Origin: Drosophila persimilis | Taxonomy: Eukaryota; Arthropoda; Insecta; Diptera; Drosophilidae | Length of the DNA: 64,000 bases | Direction: 5' to 3' | Assembly (NCBI RefSeq): GCF_003286085.1 | Contig: NW_020825317.1 | Location: 2,790,001 to 2,854,000 of the forward strand | Shown here: positions 50,265-62,433 of the stretch, in pieces | Position numbering within the stretch: position 1 is the stretch's first letter | Layout: each line of letters opens with the position of its first letter | The notes under the pieces: model-generated | Told to the model about the DNA's origin: nothing | Seen by the model: the letters and a program-made list of their open reading frames with translations, nothing else | Databases searched by the model: none | Translations under genes and position numbers: made by a program

Positions 50265-50715
50265 TCCAAATTTTTGTTTAAAAAATCAAAAATAACACTT
50301 TTTTTTTGGTTTTTTTTAATATAAATTAGATGCACCACTTTTATATTTGTATTATTTCAATAAAAATAAAAATAAGACTTATATTTAATTTTTATTTTAA
50401 AAGCTACAAATAAGAGTTATAAAAGTTAAATTAAATATCCCTTTTTGAACCAAGTGGTTTATTACCACACATATTAAAATATTCTTGATTTATGACTCAA
50501 TACTTTTCGAATATTGAATATTAAGGATCCTACACCACATGGTGTATTTCATTTAACTTTTATTTTTGATTTTAAACTAAAATTTACGAAACAACTCTTA
50601 TTTGTAGCTTAAAAAAAAATGAAATGATTCTTTTTTTTTACTTTTAGTGAAATAATAAAAAAAGTGTTATTTCTCATTTTTATTGACAAAAAATCATAAC
50701 AATTTTTTGGAAAAT
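50265..50715. repeat. Long imperfect inverted repeat (hairpin, MITE-like)
   Basis: The left arm contains AATAACACTTTTTTT (about 50290) and AAGCTACAAATAAGAGTT (50401-50418). The right arm has their reverse complements, the second perfectly at 50593-50610 and the first at about 50657-50672. Further weaker matches extend both ways (AAAAGTTAAAT/ATTTAACTTTT). The loop is about 170 bp and includes a CCACATGG palindrome. It is very AT-rich and has no ORF. It could be a foldback or MITE-type element, or simply an AT-rich hairpin. Confidence 0.65.
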
Positions 50716-51914
50716 ATGTTTTTTCTGTAATCGCTAGATAGTTAAACATATGAATTTTAGTGTATTCCATGTTGCCGTAAAATATTTCCTTTTAACATAT
50801 TTAACGTTTAATCCCAGCTTTCCTCAGCTTTTCCCTAATTTCCCTACATTTCCCACTTAACTGACCGATCTTTGATTGTTTTTTTTTCAGTGTGGTTTGC
50901 CCTCGGGGTGGTTTTGGGATGGTTCTTTTTGGTGCCAGCGATTGCATTTGTTGCAGGCGACGGTTGGAGGTGCGGGGGCAGGGCGGAGCGAAGAGCAACA
51001 ACATTGCACTTTGACTATAACGCTGTTGCATTTTACTAGGTCAAAAGTAACGTCACCGCGTACCAAAGGTTGTTTCCCTCTCCCTTCCTACCACATCTCT
51101 TTCTAGCTTTTCTAGCCATCTCTTTCCGTCGTTTTGTATGTGTTTTGTGTGGTGTCAAACATAAATATGGCGCAAAGGTGAAACTGTTGCTGCCAAGTGC
51201 CTTCTCTGGCTACGGTTACTGGCTTCTGGCTTCTGCCTCCAGGCTCCTTGCTAACTGCCAGACATAAATCGGTGTCTTTGTGTGCGTGTGGCGTGCTAAA
51301 TTTCTTACACGCAAAAAGACAGGGGTGGCAAGTGGCCACCAAATAGCTAACTATTTCTAATTGGAGGTCGTTGTGGGGCTTGTCCTCGCTGCTGCGGCGC
51401 TGGCTGTGACTGTATTCTGGTCGCCGCCGCTCTCTCCCATAATCATAGCGTTAAGACTCCAATTTTCAACGGAATACTGAAGGATTTTGGAAAAGGTATT
51501 GCGAAAAGGTATAAAAGGTATTGCAATCTGCTAAAGAGACTGATCAGACTCAGACGGAAATATGCTCAGAGCTTTCTTTTAAGCCGGAATTCTCCTACAG
51601 CTTTGTAGAGACTTTATATGGTTATAATATAAATAATATATCATATAAATAATTTAAATTTATTTAACAATTTTATAGAATTTTGCAAGCCAAGCTCTGT
51701 GGTGTTTAATGGAGTTGTTGTTCTGCTGTATACACTTATAAGACTGACTCTCTTAATGACGCCGAAACACAAAACTAGATTAATTTCATAAAGCTTTCGT
51801 AGGGTATATGTACTGTTTAGTATGGTGTAGGTATAGTTTAGGGGATTCTTAATACTACTAGTCAGATACCGAAAAAATTTTTTTTGGGACGATGCGTGTA
51901 GCTAGCTATCAACT
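50716..51914. other. Non-coding stretch downstream of the ENKD1-like gene
   Basis: It includes the presumed 3' UTR of the minus-strand gene. Poly(T) followed by CAG near 50.88 kb resembles an acceptor, but no coding exon follows. Confidence 0.45.
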
Positions 51915-53044
51915 TTACTTATATTTGGTAGAGTTGATGTATAAGTTGGGCTTGGAGTAGACGCGTATCTCCTCATCTACGATAGCCAGCTCCTTGTCGA
52001 TTTCTGCCTTGCGGCTGCGCACCCGCATAGTCTGTGAGGTGATGGGCATGTGATTTAGCTCACTGATGAGATCATCATAGCGCTTCTGTGCGCTGTTCAA
52101 GTGCCCAACACGATCCTGATTCGCGTGCAGACTAAGACCGGCAAGCTCCTTGGTCGCAGCCTTTTCGCGCTTCTCCTTCTCCAGCTTGAGCTCGCGGCGT
52201 TGGGATGTCATGGACGTAGTGCTAGCATTTGATGAAAAACGGCTGCGGCCACTGAGCACAGACTCCTCATCCGAAGCGACTTCAGTTTTCAAATCAATTT
52301 GCAACTCATTCATGTTGAAGCGACTGTGCTGTTGTTGTTTGCCATTTGTGCGAGGTGACAGCAGATCCTCGTCTTCGTTTTTATCGTACCGACTGGACTG
52401 TTTGTAGTTGTTTTCGTATTTATTGGTCAGCTCACTCAGCATAGGTCCACCATCAAAACTGCATCTAAAAGATAAAAAAAATGGTAAATTGAGAAATGTG
52501 TTTCTTCTGCTTTCTCTTCTTACTTTTGCAGGGCTTTTGTAAGAAAGCGTTCATCGGTGATATCCTCTGTCTGTATGCCGATGCTTGTGGAGCTGTGTTG
52601 GATGCCGCAAGAATTGCAGCGCTCTGTATAATTGTCCGGCGAATGTACCACATCTTTCTGTGGGTTATAAACCACAGGATTGCGCTTTTCAAAGCCGCCA
52701 TAGCGTTGACCAGACTCTGGAGCGCCCACACCCAATTGGTAATGCGAGCGAGAGTTGTTGCGGTTGCGTGTCATACTGGTTTCCCGGGTGCTTTGTCTGG
52801 ATACCGATACTGGAGGGGGTTTTCCTCCTTTCGATTCCCGTACCTCGGGATCCGAGCGACGCATAGGTGTCGGCATCCATGCCGGACGCACCGGCTCCTT
52901 CGCTGCTAGTTTTTTACTCGTTGATTTTTCCAGGGTGCTCAAGCTCACCTTATTCTCATTGAGAAAATTGCGGCCCCGAGAAGATCGCGGCACTGATGAA
53001 ATGCTTTTCATCGTGGGTGTCGGGCGTTTTGATATGTTTGACAT
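51915..53044 (-). CDS. Enkurin-domain protein, ENKD1-like
   Basis: Two exons, complement(join(51915..52464,52524..53044)), give 356 codons plus stop. The 59-bp intron has a GTAAGA donor and TTTTAG acceptor; a TGCAG acceptor 6 bp further would also keep the frame. The N-terminus is basic and Ser/Arg-rich. A central SIGIQTEDI motif follows a CNSCGI pair. Residues ~240-290 are charged and coiled-coil-like (RRELKLEKEKREKAATKEL). The C-terminus ...ELNHMPITSQTMRVRSRKAEIDKELAIVDEEIRVYSKPNLYI aligns by eye with the end of the enkurin domain, best with vertebrate ENKD1. ENKD1 is linked to centrosomes, spindle and cilia; in flies this would suggest microtubule or cilium work, which is inference. The start is the first ATG of a long open exon. 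Confidence 0.7.
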
Positions 53045-53435
53045 TATCCGACGACTGTATAAGTACCACTAAGTACAGTACGGAAATATGTATGGTACTA
53101 GGAAAAATGTAATATTTTGTTTGTAGTTAGTCGAGCTGCGTTGTTGAATGCTTTGAGTTTTTCTTGTTTACTGACAACTATCGAAAGCACACTTGTTTTT
53201 TAATAACGTAACGTCAGGTAAGTTTTTTGGTGTTTATCTTTCAAATCGTATGTTCAATTGTTGTCATTTTTTGACTAAATATAGTGCTACCTAATACAAT
53301 ATATTCAGGCATCAAAATTAATCTCTTTACTTTACTTTTTCCTTTTATTACTTTATACACTGCCGGTTTTTTAACAAAATAATAAACTTTCTTACCAGCC
53401 TACTGGTTCTTTAGTCGGTGTTCGGCAAGTCCGTA
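53045..53435. other. Upstream region of the ENKD1-like gene
   Basis: Its promoter should lie here. A CAGGTAAGT donor-like sequence at about 53.215 kb on the plus strand has no partner that I can find. Confidence 0.4.
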
Positions 53436-54620
53436 AAGTCCCAAGCTATCACTGCCATTCCGAACCCAACAGTAAATAGAAGACCACCAGATACTGCCAT
53501 CGCAGGTACCAGGCCTGTGGTGCCAAAAACAACTGGTGGGGTCCCACCAATGCGCCATGGTTTTATCTCACGGCTTGCCCGGACCTCACATCTAATGATA
53601 TAGCTGATTTTATACAGAGAAAAATAAAAGCCATCGCGACCGCTTAAGTGTGGAGAAATTTGACTTCTTTCATGTTAGGGAGATAGCTTAAGACAACCGT
53701 CTCCCAAAGTGCCATCCTCATCTTCCCGTCCTCTTGCCACCCGTCCATAAAACCAACTTTTGTAACCTATCAGAGGCTTACGTAGTAAGCTCAGCACTCC
53801 TTTTCGGGATAGTGTCGCATTTTCGTCCCACGCTATTGTGTTTACCGAGACTTACCGGACATTCTTAGTTCTAAAGTGTTGTCAGGTCGGCGTGCAGGAG
53901 GGGTTCTGATTACAATGCTCTCAAACTCTCAACTTCACGTCGGAGCAGTTCACAGTCCACGTTCAAGAAGAACTGTAGTTCCAGTGTGTAAAACTGATTC
54001 TTTCCGCCAATGCTATCTTTATTACTTGCTCCTATATTCCACCTTTTTCTGATAGTTCAATTTACGAGCATCACCTGTCCGCTTTAAAAACTGTTTCTTC
54101 CTCGCTATCAGATAAAGATCATATGACAGTTCTTGGGCCTTCTTGGCCTTAACTTGTCATGTACTATTTGGTCTTCGGTAAATGGGTCTCACTCCAAGGC
54201 CTTCCGCTCAGTATACCTGAAGAAGCCTAACATCCTACTTTCGAAGTGTCGCTCGATATAGGACTAACTGTATTGCATCGGTCGGGTAGGCTATCTGAAC
54301 CGCTTCTTTCGTAAAGCAGAGCTTGCGAAGCTTAATAACCTCACTAGGCACACACACTTTTTACAATGTACTTTACCTATTTTATAATTCCTGTGTCCCG
54401 CTTTCTTGTCCAATTAGATCTCAGCCTCCTCACCAAAGAGTTATCCAGTCTAAAAGACTTAAAATCAGGACTTGTATAACAAATTTCAAGAAGTTGGTTC
54501 TCCTTATTCTCTTTCTCACTAGGTAATAGCTCGGTCAAATTTCTCCCTTTCTAAGCAGTTTTACAGCTTCGTAAACAGTAAGCGTGGAACAGCCGCACAC
54601 CTATCCTCGGAATACGTGTA
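53436..54620 (+). mobile_element. Jockey-type non-LTR retrotransposon, decayed 5' half
   Basis: Scattered over frames: ORF1-like YLTACPDLTSNDIADFIQRKIKAI, then endonuclease-like LRSKLSTPFRDSV (frames mixed), FTETYRTF, SANAIFITCSYIPPFSDSSIYEHHLSALKTV, and the linker SKQFYSFVNSKRGTA. Stops and frameshifts are frequent, so the copy is dead. The reverse-transcriptase half resumes at about 56.87 kb. Exact 5' end not determined. Confidence 0.65.
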
Positions 54621-56870
54621 GGGGTCATGAGTCGACTTTGTAAGTGTTGGAAGGTGCCTTGCCGATCAGCTGCCTGGACAGCTGACCGCAGGATTGACAA
54701 TTATCGAAATCAACCGAGGTCAGGGTTGCTTAATTTTGAAAACCTAGAGGGCGTAACCTCCCCATGCAAGAGTGCATGCAAATGTCAAGTGGCCAGAGCA
54801 GGTTTCCGGCTTCGATCTTTCCTGTACGACAATCAAGCCGACGAGACGGGTTTTTTTCAAACAGTGAAAAGTTTGCCATCCGCGCCGAATTCCACTAAAT
54901 AAAGTCGAAAGTGTGTACAGTGCCGGAAGGTCTATAAGTGTAGCCGTTTTCTGCGGGAGCAACCTCTTCTGTTGGCGTTCAAAACCAGAGAACCGCCAGA
55001 GGCTGGATTAATCTGTACATCCACGGATATCGCTGCCACTGCGGTAAGATAAATGTCGATCCCCATTCTCCGGACGAATATCTAATAGAGGTAGCTCGTA
55101 TTTTTGCGCAGCAAAAGATTTCCTGCGGAAATTGCCGACCAGCTCCTCGGGAAGACGCCGCCTTACGCGCCCCAGCCTAGCGCGACCCGTGCTAAGGCGC
55201 CGTAAGGCACCCCACGTTTGCGGCACCAAAGAGTGACCAGCAAAGTGGAGTTCTTCGACCCGCCTGGAAATCGCAGGCGTCAGCACACTGGCTCATCGCT
55301 TTTCCCGGATCCGCCGAGAGGCTCCGTAGATTCCACGTGCCGCATCAACAAGCGATTCTCGTTGGCCGCTCCCCGTCCCCAACCGGCGCCCATGTCGCCC
55401 GGCGAGGAGTGTGTGCTGACAAAACCAGGCGCATTCGAGCCTTGCAACGCTAAACGTTTTTATAAACTTTTAAAGAAAATACAATCTACCGTTCCCGCTT
55501 CCATAGAGCCCTGTATTGATAGAGTTTCGTCGACGTATAATCCAGATCTCAGTCCGTGTTTAGAAAAGGCTCATTAAAGCCGGTGTTAAAGAAAATTATA
55601 GCCCGAGAGCAGCCCTGCAGAATTAAAATTGATAAATACGCTCTTCGGACACCGGATATCAGTTTCCAAACTATCAGTTCCAAAACAAACAAATGAAGTT
55701 CCTAAGATTTAGCTTTAAATATTAGTTGTGCCCGTTCGAATTAAGAATTTATATAAAATATTGAAAATAGATAGAGGAAATTGTGAGAAACCTAAGAAGT
55801 ACCAAAACAGAAAAAAAAAAACAGAAATTTATTGGTTTTAGGACTAACCACGCATGAGGGAAACCAAGGGTCGCGAAAACACTAATGTAAACGAACGAAA
55901 GGATAACGTTCTATTTCAGCAGTCGCCGGAAGATCGATCTTTCGCCGATGTAGAAGCATGACTGCGTGAGTAAAATCCTGCGACTTTCGTTTGATTCTAG
56001 TGGGTGCGCCCGATCCTAAGCTCTCAAAAAAAAAAAAGATAATAAGACTCGAATATACGATAAAATCGCTAAGGAATAGCTACAATCTTACACTTTCCTC
56101 ACTATATCACATATTGCCAGTTGTATACAAGCAACCGAATTAAAAGAAAATAGAAATGAATTTGTGCCAGGAATACCCTGTTAACCATAAGATAAACCTT
56201 AATTATTAACTCCACCTCACCTCACTTTATATTCGCCTCAGAATCCTCATATACATATACTCGCTATAAATCACTAGAATTAGAAAAATATGCCATCAAA
56301 GATTATATTAGTTTTAACCGTTTCTCGAACAAATATATAATGGAATGGAATAATGGAATAAAGATACGAAAGAATGAACTCTGTGCCGGCGTGTGTGTAA
56401 CCGCGATCTAGCTAAAGGGGCCATCTGAAACTTCCAGTTTTGAGGAAGATGGTCATAGGTTGGGTGGGCAAAATGAGCTACCACACTGACATCCGTGGGA
56501 TAGCAACCGATATCTCCTCCTCTTTCTCTCACTCTTCACTCTCTTTCTCCTTTCTCTCTCTCCCTTCTCTCTCGCTCTCTCTCCCTCTCGCTCTCTCTCC
56601 CTCTTTCTCTCTCTCTCTCTCATCTTCTCCTCCCTTCTCTACCGCTCTCTTCACTATTCTTTTCGAAGCGTTTTCTTTTATCTTTTTTGTCGTTCTACCG
56701 GTAGTTCTAGCACCGTATAGTCGCAGCACGCTCAATTCTTAGGAAAAAAAATCCTTAAAATTATCGCGTGATAGTGTTGCAAAATGGAGACGATCTGCAC
56801 GCGCAAAACCACCACCCCCAAAGCCGACGAGCTAGAGCCGGAACATTTAAAGCGTGCCCCGCCTTTGCAG
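54621..56870. other. Unidentified sequence splitting the non-LTR element
   Basis: It sits between the linker and the RT part of the retrotransposon and so is probably a later insertion. The first ~950 bp are GC-richer and coding-like but broken, with Cys-rich stretches (for example CKCWKVPC, CHCGKI), perhaps gag-like. The rest is AT-rich, with A runs at about 55.81 and 56.03 kb and a CT-repeat at 56.52-56.66 kb. I could not assign a family or find clean ends. Confidence 0.4.
56518..56660 (+). repeat. Polypyrimidine (CT)n tract
   Basis: About 140 bp almost purely C and T, mostly CTCTCT and TTTCTC units. Confidence 0.9.
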
Positions 56871-57770
56871 ATCGCCCCTCCTCTCCGTCTAGCTTAGACG
56901 AGCGTTACACGTTACATACGTCGGAAAAAAATGATCAGGCAATAGCCGATCTAAAATCTAAAAGCTACTCTGGCCAGCCGTACCCATACGATTTACCAAG
57001 GTCGACCTGCATTTTCAGCCCTCTGCTTCATGATCTTCGAATAGTTAGGCCAGTGTTTTTCTCGGGACCAGAGCGAGTTCCCGGCTCTGTACTCAGGTAC
57101 TGCTCCGAGGATCTGTGTGGACCCTTGGTTAAACTATTCGCCCGTTCCATTCTTCTTGATTACCGCCGATCTAGAAGAAATCGTTTATAATTCCTCTCCC
57201 TAAGAAAGGTAGCAAGTCTGACGCATTCCGCACGTGCAACTTCTCTGCAAATCACTTATATCTTCAGCTCAGTATGGATTTATAGGGCGGCAATCAACTA
57301 CCACAAATTAATTAGAGTTGGCCCCCTTCATCGTTAACGGCTTTCAAGGAAACTTATATTCGGATGTTATTTACACCGACTTTAGTAAAGCATTTTACTC
57401 TGTAAAACTTGACCTTTTAGGGTTTCCGCCCAACCTTCTGAGATGGATTTCTAGCTATCTTTGTTCCAGGTCTCAAAGAGTCCTCTTCAAAAACTCCCTT
57501 TCCTCACCAGTGAAGGTGTTTTCGGCAGTACCACAGAGAATTATTAGATCTAGAGTTATAATATAAGCTAAACATTTCTGAACACATTTCTACCATGGTA
57601 AATAAGGACATGGGCGTGCTTGATTTTATAAAGAGGTAGTCAAAGGAATTTGATAGCCCTTATATAACAATGACCCTCTTTATCTCGCTAGTCCGTCCGA
57701 TTTTTTAATATGGCTCTTGTGTATGGTCCCGCAGTAAAAAGTACTTAATTTTGTCCCAAATAGTGCCTCA
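56871..57770 (+). mobile_element. Jockey-type non-LTR retrotransposon, decayed RT half
   Basis: Frame-broken but clear RT motifs: VPGSVLRYCSEDLCGPLVKLFARS, AQYGFIGRQSTT, then NLYSDVIYTDFSKAFYSV (RT motif A, where the usual FDSV is changed), LLGFPPNLLRWISSYLCSRSQRV, a disturbed GVPQ motif (SAVPQ) and LGVLDFI.R.SKEF. The catalytic YADD region is missing (deletion after 57.55 kb). Jockey-clade and dead. Confidence 0.8.
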
Positions 57771-57795
57771 GTTCTTCGACTGATAGTGTGGTGGA

Positions 57796-57850
57796 TGTGG
57801 AATAGTGTAACACCCAGAAGGAACAGTTTCTGTGATATGTATCACACTGA
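57796..57850 (-). mobile_element. Short DINE-1-like remnant
   Basis: 'gtgtaacacccagaaggaac' joins directly to 'tgtgatatgt', two blocks normally ~200 bp apart in the family, so it is an internally deleted scrap. Confidence 0.5.
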
Positions 57851-58784
57851 ATCAATTTGATTCAAAATTTTGGCACGCCACCACAATTTTGGGTGCACTC
57901 TCCTTAATACGCGCTTAATATCCTTCTGCTCTCTCTGACAAACAATCTTCCCCGTGTAGTGTGTGCCCCGTTCGGAGGGGGAGAGATATAACGGCTGTTG
58001 TTGCTGTGAGAAGGGAGAGAGTGTTGTAGCGAGATGTAGCGAAATACAAAACACTACACCTTGAGCAAGACATCCAAATTTTTGACAAGCTCCTTTTGAT
58101 TTAAATTTCTGAGGTCATATATTTTTTTTACTTATTTCTTTTGTTTCTTTAATTTCTCCGTGCTCCATGCTGCTGTTGCTAAAATATCAAGATCAAAACA
58201 GTGGAAGCATTTCTATTGATATACATCCAAATGTTGAGGGGCGATTTTTAGAAAAATTCAGCCTAATTTAAATGAAAATACGCGCAGAAGTAACGGTCGC
58301 TAGGGGCCGCAGTTAATTTAATTTGAATTATTTAATATAAACGATTAAAATTATTTTAACATAGTATGTACATAAGTAGCACAAGATGGCACGAAAAAAG
58401 TTTTGCACCACAATTAACAAGTTAAGTTTTGTCCAATTTCGGAAGGCACCAGATCAATACGCACAAGAAACAAACTAACAAAATTTGAAAAAAACTATTT
58501 TTATAGACATTCTAAAAACCCCAGAATTTCTGATCGATGTTTTACATTCACTTTTTCTTTAAATTTACAACATCGATAGCAAACAAACTCAAGAAAAAGT
58601 TTCCCGACAATTTAAAATCAACTCGTAGCAAACCTTTCTGGCCTGTATTAAAATCAACTAAATATACCAGCAGCTTTCCTGACCAGGTTATATGATAACG
58701 TATCATTCAAAACAGATTTAGATTCCATGACATTTTTGAATTTTTGCCAGAATATCGTCCGTTTGGCCCAATAAGCACTAGTGG
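57851..58784. other. Non-coding stretch, no gene seen
   Basis: AT-rich with a short GC-richer patch at 57.96-58.02 kb. Nothing recognised. Confidence 0.5.
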
Positions 58785-59899
58785 AACGAGGGGGAACGTT
58801 GTGAGTTGCTGCGGACACCGCAACTCTACGGTTATACCCGATACTAAGTCAGTATGGCTCTCCTCCGGCAGACGCCGCTAATATTTAACGACACGACAAA
58901 GAGTGCGTGCGAGAGAGACAGAAAATCAGTCTGAGCGTGACGTCGGGCGCTGCGTAGCCACTGCAAATTGATTTGTTCCTTTTGGCTAAAAAAATGGTCT
59001 GATCTGATCCAGATTCAGCAATCTAATAGATATGGTCATTATCTATGATTCTGCGTTTTTAGTTTTCTCAAATCTGCAATATTGTGGATGCAACAGATTT
59101 TCGTCCTTTGTGGGGGCGGATGGGGGTGGGGCGAAATTCTGAGATATACGTTTTATAGTGACATCTTAAAGGAGTGTGTGCACCAAATTTGGTTACTCTA
59201 GCCTTAATAGTCTCTGAGAATTGTGGTTGCCTCAGATTTTCGTCCTTTGCGGGGGCGGAAGGGGGTGTGGCGAAATTTGGGCAGGAAACGGTCAAGGTCC
59301 GATATCACAGGAGTGTGGATACCAAATTTGGTTGCTCTGGCTTTTATAGGTTCTGAGATCCTTGAACTCATATTTTGCAATTGGCAAAACCGACCATGAA
59401 ACCTGTGTGTTAGAGTGAGACAGAGCGAGAAAGAGTGAAATTGTTTTCGTGATTCTGGCTGTAATAATTATACGATCTGGTTCAGATTTTGCACTCTAGA
59501 AGATATAGTCATCTTCTACGATTCTTAGTTTATTATTAGTTTTCTCGTATCGTCGAAATTGTGGATGCCACAGATTTTCGCCCTTTGTGGGGGCGGAAGT
59601 GGGCGGGGCAAAGTTTTGAAATATTTTTGGAGCAGTGACATATCACAGAAGTCTGGATCCAAAACATCGTTGCTCTAGCTCTTATAGTCTTTGAGCATTA
59701 GGCGCTGAAGGGGACGGACAGACGGACAGACGGACGGACGGACAGACAGACATGGCTCAATCGACTCGGCTATTGATGCTGATCAAGAATATATATACTT
59801 TATGGGGTCGGAAACGATTCCTTCTGGACGTTACACACATCCACTTTTACCACAAATCTAATATACCCCAATACTCATTTTGAGTATCGGGTATAAAAA
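58785..59899 (+). mobile_element. Full-length DINE-1-like Helentron element
   Basis: Block for block like the copy at 10093-11225, with the same ends, the three internal units and a GGACGGACAGAC microsatellite, but a shorter one. Sequence identity by eye is very high over the first 500 bp, which suggests recent spread. Non-autonomous. Confidence 0.85.
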
Positions 59900-61500
59900 T
59901 GGAAACAAGTGCTCCTGACAAGAGCTATCAAAGCTGAGGCCACAACGGGATCACTATATTACCGCTTGTTTTATTAAGTACCTTGTGAAATTTATTTTTG
60001 AAATTGCAGGCATATTATGAACTATTTTTTAATCGTAAAAAACTTACGAATTGCAAAACCGGAGCATGACTGTATTAAGAGTCTGAAGCAATCATATAAT
60101 TTCATTCGTGATTTGGTAAAACTAGTATTTGCTAAAAAGAATCCCCAGAAACTTGCAAGAAAATTAGCGAAAATATGCGCCAAACCATTTTCTGAAACTG
60201 TTCAACTGAAATCCATATGAAAGACTATTAAGCCTTGAAGCAAAAGCCACATATTCGTACATAGGGCTCGACCTAATTGGCCAATTGGAGTGCAGATACT
60301 CGTGTTTCGTACCTTTTGACTACTCAGCTCGAGCCAAAATCTCTTCATTGGCCCGTGCAAAAATGAAGTGCATAATAAGGATGGTGTTCCGCCTACAGGA
60401 TGTGCAGAATACGCATAATAAGCAATATTGAAGGCTTCTGCTGGTCCATAGATTTTGTGTGGCTGGGGAAAATGGGCAGGAGCAACAAGCTGCCTATTCA
60501 TTCAGTGCACACGAGCTATGATTTTTTTCCCCAATTGGTATTCTATGGCATTTCAGCAGATTTTGAGGCAGCTGTTGTTCTTTCCCAAAATACCAATGCC
60601 TACAATCCACAGGTAGAGGCCAAAACCTGTTGCACGGCTTGTGGTTGCGCTGCCAGGGGCAAGGGCTTATCTCTGATTGCGGCCCCAAGGCCCTATGGAG
60701 GTAAATGTTGAAGATGGTTAGCAGTCCCCCGAGGCATTTGCGGTTGGTCATTTGGCATTTGGCATTTGGCATTGACATTGGCATTGAAAATTTACTTAGC
60801 CGTCACTCAATTATTGGAACTCTATGTTTTTTGCTGTTGTTGTTGCGGTTGACGCTTTTTTGTATGTTATTTCCGGCACGGCCTCCCCTCCAATTAATTG
60901 AATCGAAAATGCACTCATAGGAAATTCAACAATTTTCACCGGCTAACTTAATTAGACCGCCATTAAAGTTGCAGGAGATGCCATAGACAAGCGCCATGGA
61001 CCAGGACCACGACCAAGGCCATTGTCACGGCATTCGTGTCCATCGATAACGAGTGAAAGTCAAAGGCCAAAAAAAAATATACAGAGAGAGATGTGGCGAG
61101 GTAGAGAGGTGTCCCGGATGACGTATGGAGGATGCACTTAGCCTTGCCAATAGCCAGATTTCACTCTTCCCACTGCCAAAAGGTCAAAAGGGAAATGCGA
61201 AAAGCAGACTGCAGGATGCCCGCTTATTAAATTTGCCTAATGGAAAAGATACACAGGACACGACACTCTTAGCAATGAAGTTGGAACTAAAGCGAACGAA
61301 ATAATGTTTGATAAATGTGTAGATTTGTAGCGTATACTCGTCCAATATATCCTGGCATGATTCTGGTGGATCCAGGATAACCCAAGGTCACGCAGCCCAA
61401 TATTCCCAATATGTCATATATTATAGCTAGTGGTGCTGCAGTAAAGTAAATCACTATAATTGTTTGTTGTGTGCACTGCCCACTGTACCACACTGTAACA
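59900..61500. other. Non-coding stretch, no gene supported
   Basis: A Lys-rich open frame of 67 codons at 60017-60220 starts with an ordinary ATG but has no recognisable domain. The TGGCATTTGGCATTT repeat at about 60.75 kb is simple sequence. Confidence 0.45.
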
Positions 61501-61527
61501 CATATATGTATGTACATGCATACATAC

Positions 61528-61905
61528 ATGTAACATACATATGCTCCCTTACGGCAGCAGCCTATGCAGCGTCTCGCGTCTTCTTCATTTCTTTCTTTCG
61601 CCTTCTCTACCGCTCTCTCAATCTGTCGCGCTCTTGTCGAAGCCTCACTTGCATTAGGGTAGGGGCAATTCGGCCGGCTGCCGTTGAATTAAGCCTTGAT
61701 TCAGCACTCACTTCTCGCACTTGGCATAATTGATCTTTAGCTGACACAGTCTTGAACCGACCACTCGCGTCTTCAATCAACACCATCTTGAATCGGTCTA
61801 ATCCTCTATCGCTATCAAATCCGCACACCTTTCGCCTAACAATCTTCGCCTTTGAAATAAATTGATCGCAACATACGCTGATGAAGAAGTTCAGTAGCTC
61901 AGGTA
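61528..61905 (+). mobile_element. Possible solo LTR or retroelement scrap
   Basis: A pyrimidine-rich block ('ttcatttctttctttcgcct', 'accgctctctcaatctgtcg') is followed by 'gcattagggtaggggcaatt' and 'cactcacttctcgcacttgg', in the style of Drosophila LTR regions. No target duplication, primer-binding site or coding part was found, so this is only a suggestion. Confidence 0.25.
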
Positions 61906-62433
61906 TCAAAGAGCACAAGATTTGAATTCAATCAAAGAATTCCAATTGAAGCCACTTTTTAAATGGGTTTTAATGGAATTTTAATTTGGAAATTGATGTC
62001 CAGATATGTAGCAAGTCCTCTTGACTATATACATATGTATATCATATGGTTATGGATCCAGCATCATGGGATTACTCCGATAAAATCACTCGAGATCAAT
62101 AAGGGCAGAGGTGTTCGCTCTTTGGTCTTATGTGACTAATCTGATTCTGGCTTAAATCTGCCACTGGAATGGTTGATGTTTGTCGTGGCACAACGGGGCG
62201 AGGGCACCATGAGAGAGAAAGCTGAGAGACGATGTGTCAGCCATCATTTGTCATATATACGAGTATGTGTGTGCGCTGAAAGGATGGCATGATAAAATGG
62301 CCGCTTAGCCACTGTCAACAGCCCAGTACAGTAGCACGCCTCCTGCATGTGTGTTATACGTTTGTATCTGTGTGTTGTACTGACTGACAATTGAAACAGT
62401 GACGAGCAGCAAGTCTGTCATGTAAATGTTGGC
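61906..62433. other. Non-coding stretch, no gene seen
   Basis: Nothing recognised. Confidence 0.5.

Noticed and set aside
60017-60220. 67-codon Lys-rich open frame after an acceptor-like TTGCAG
   Set aside because: No family recognised and no other exon; may be chance next to a repeat. Kept out of the gene list.
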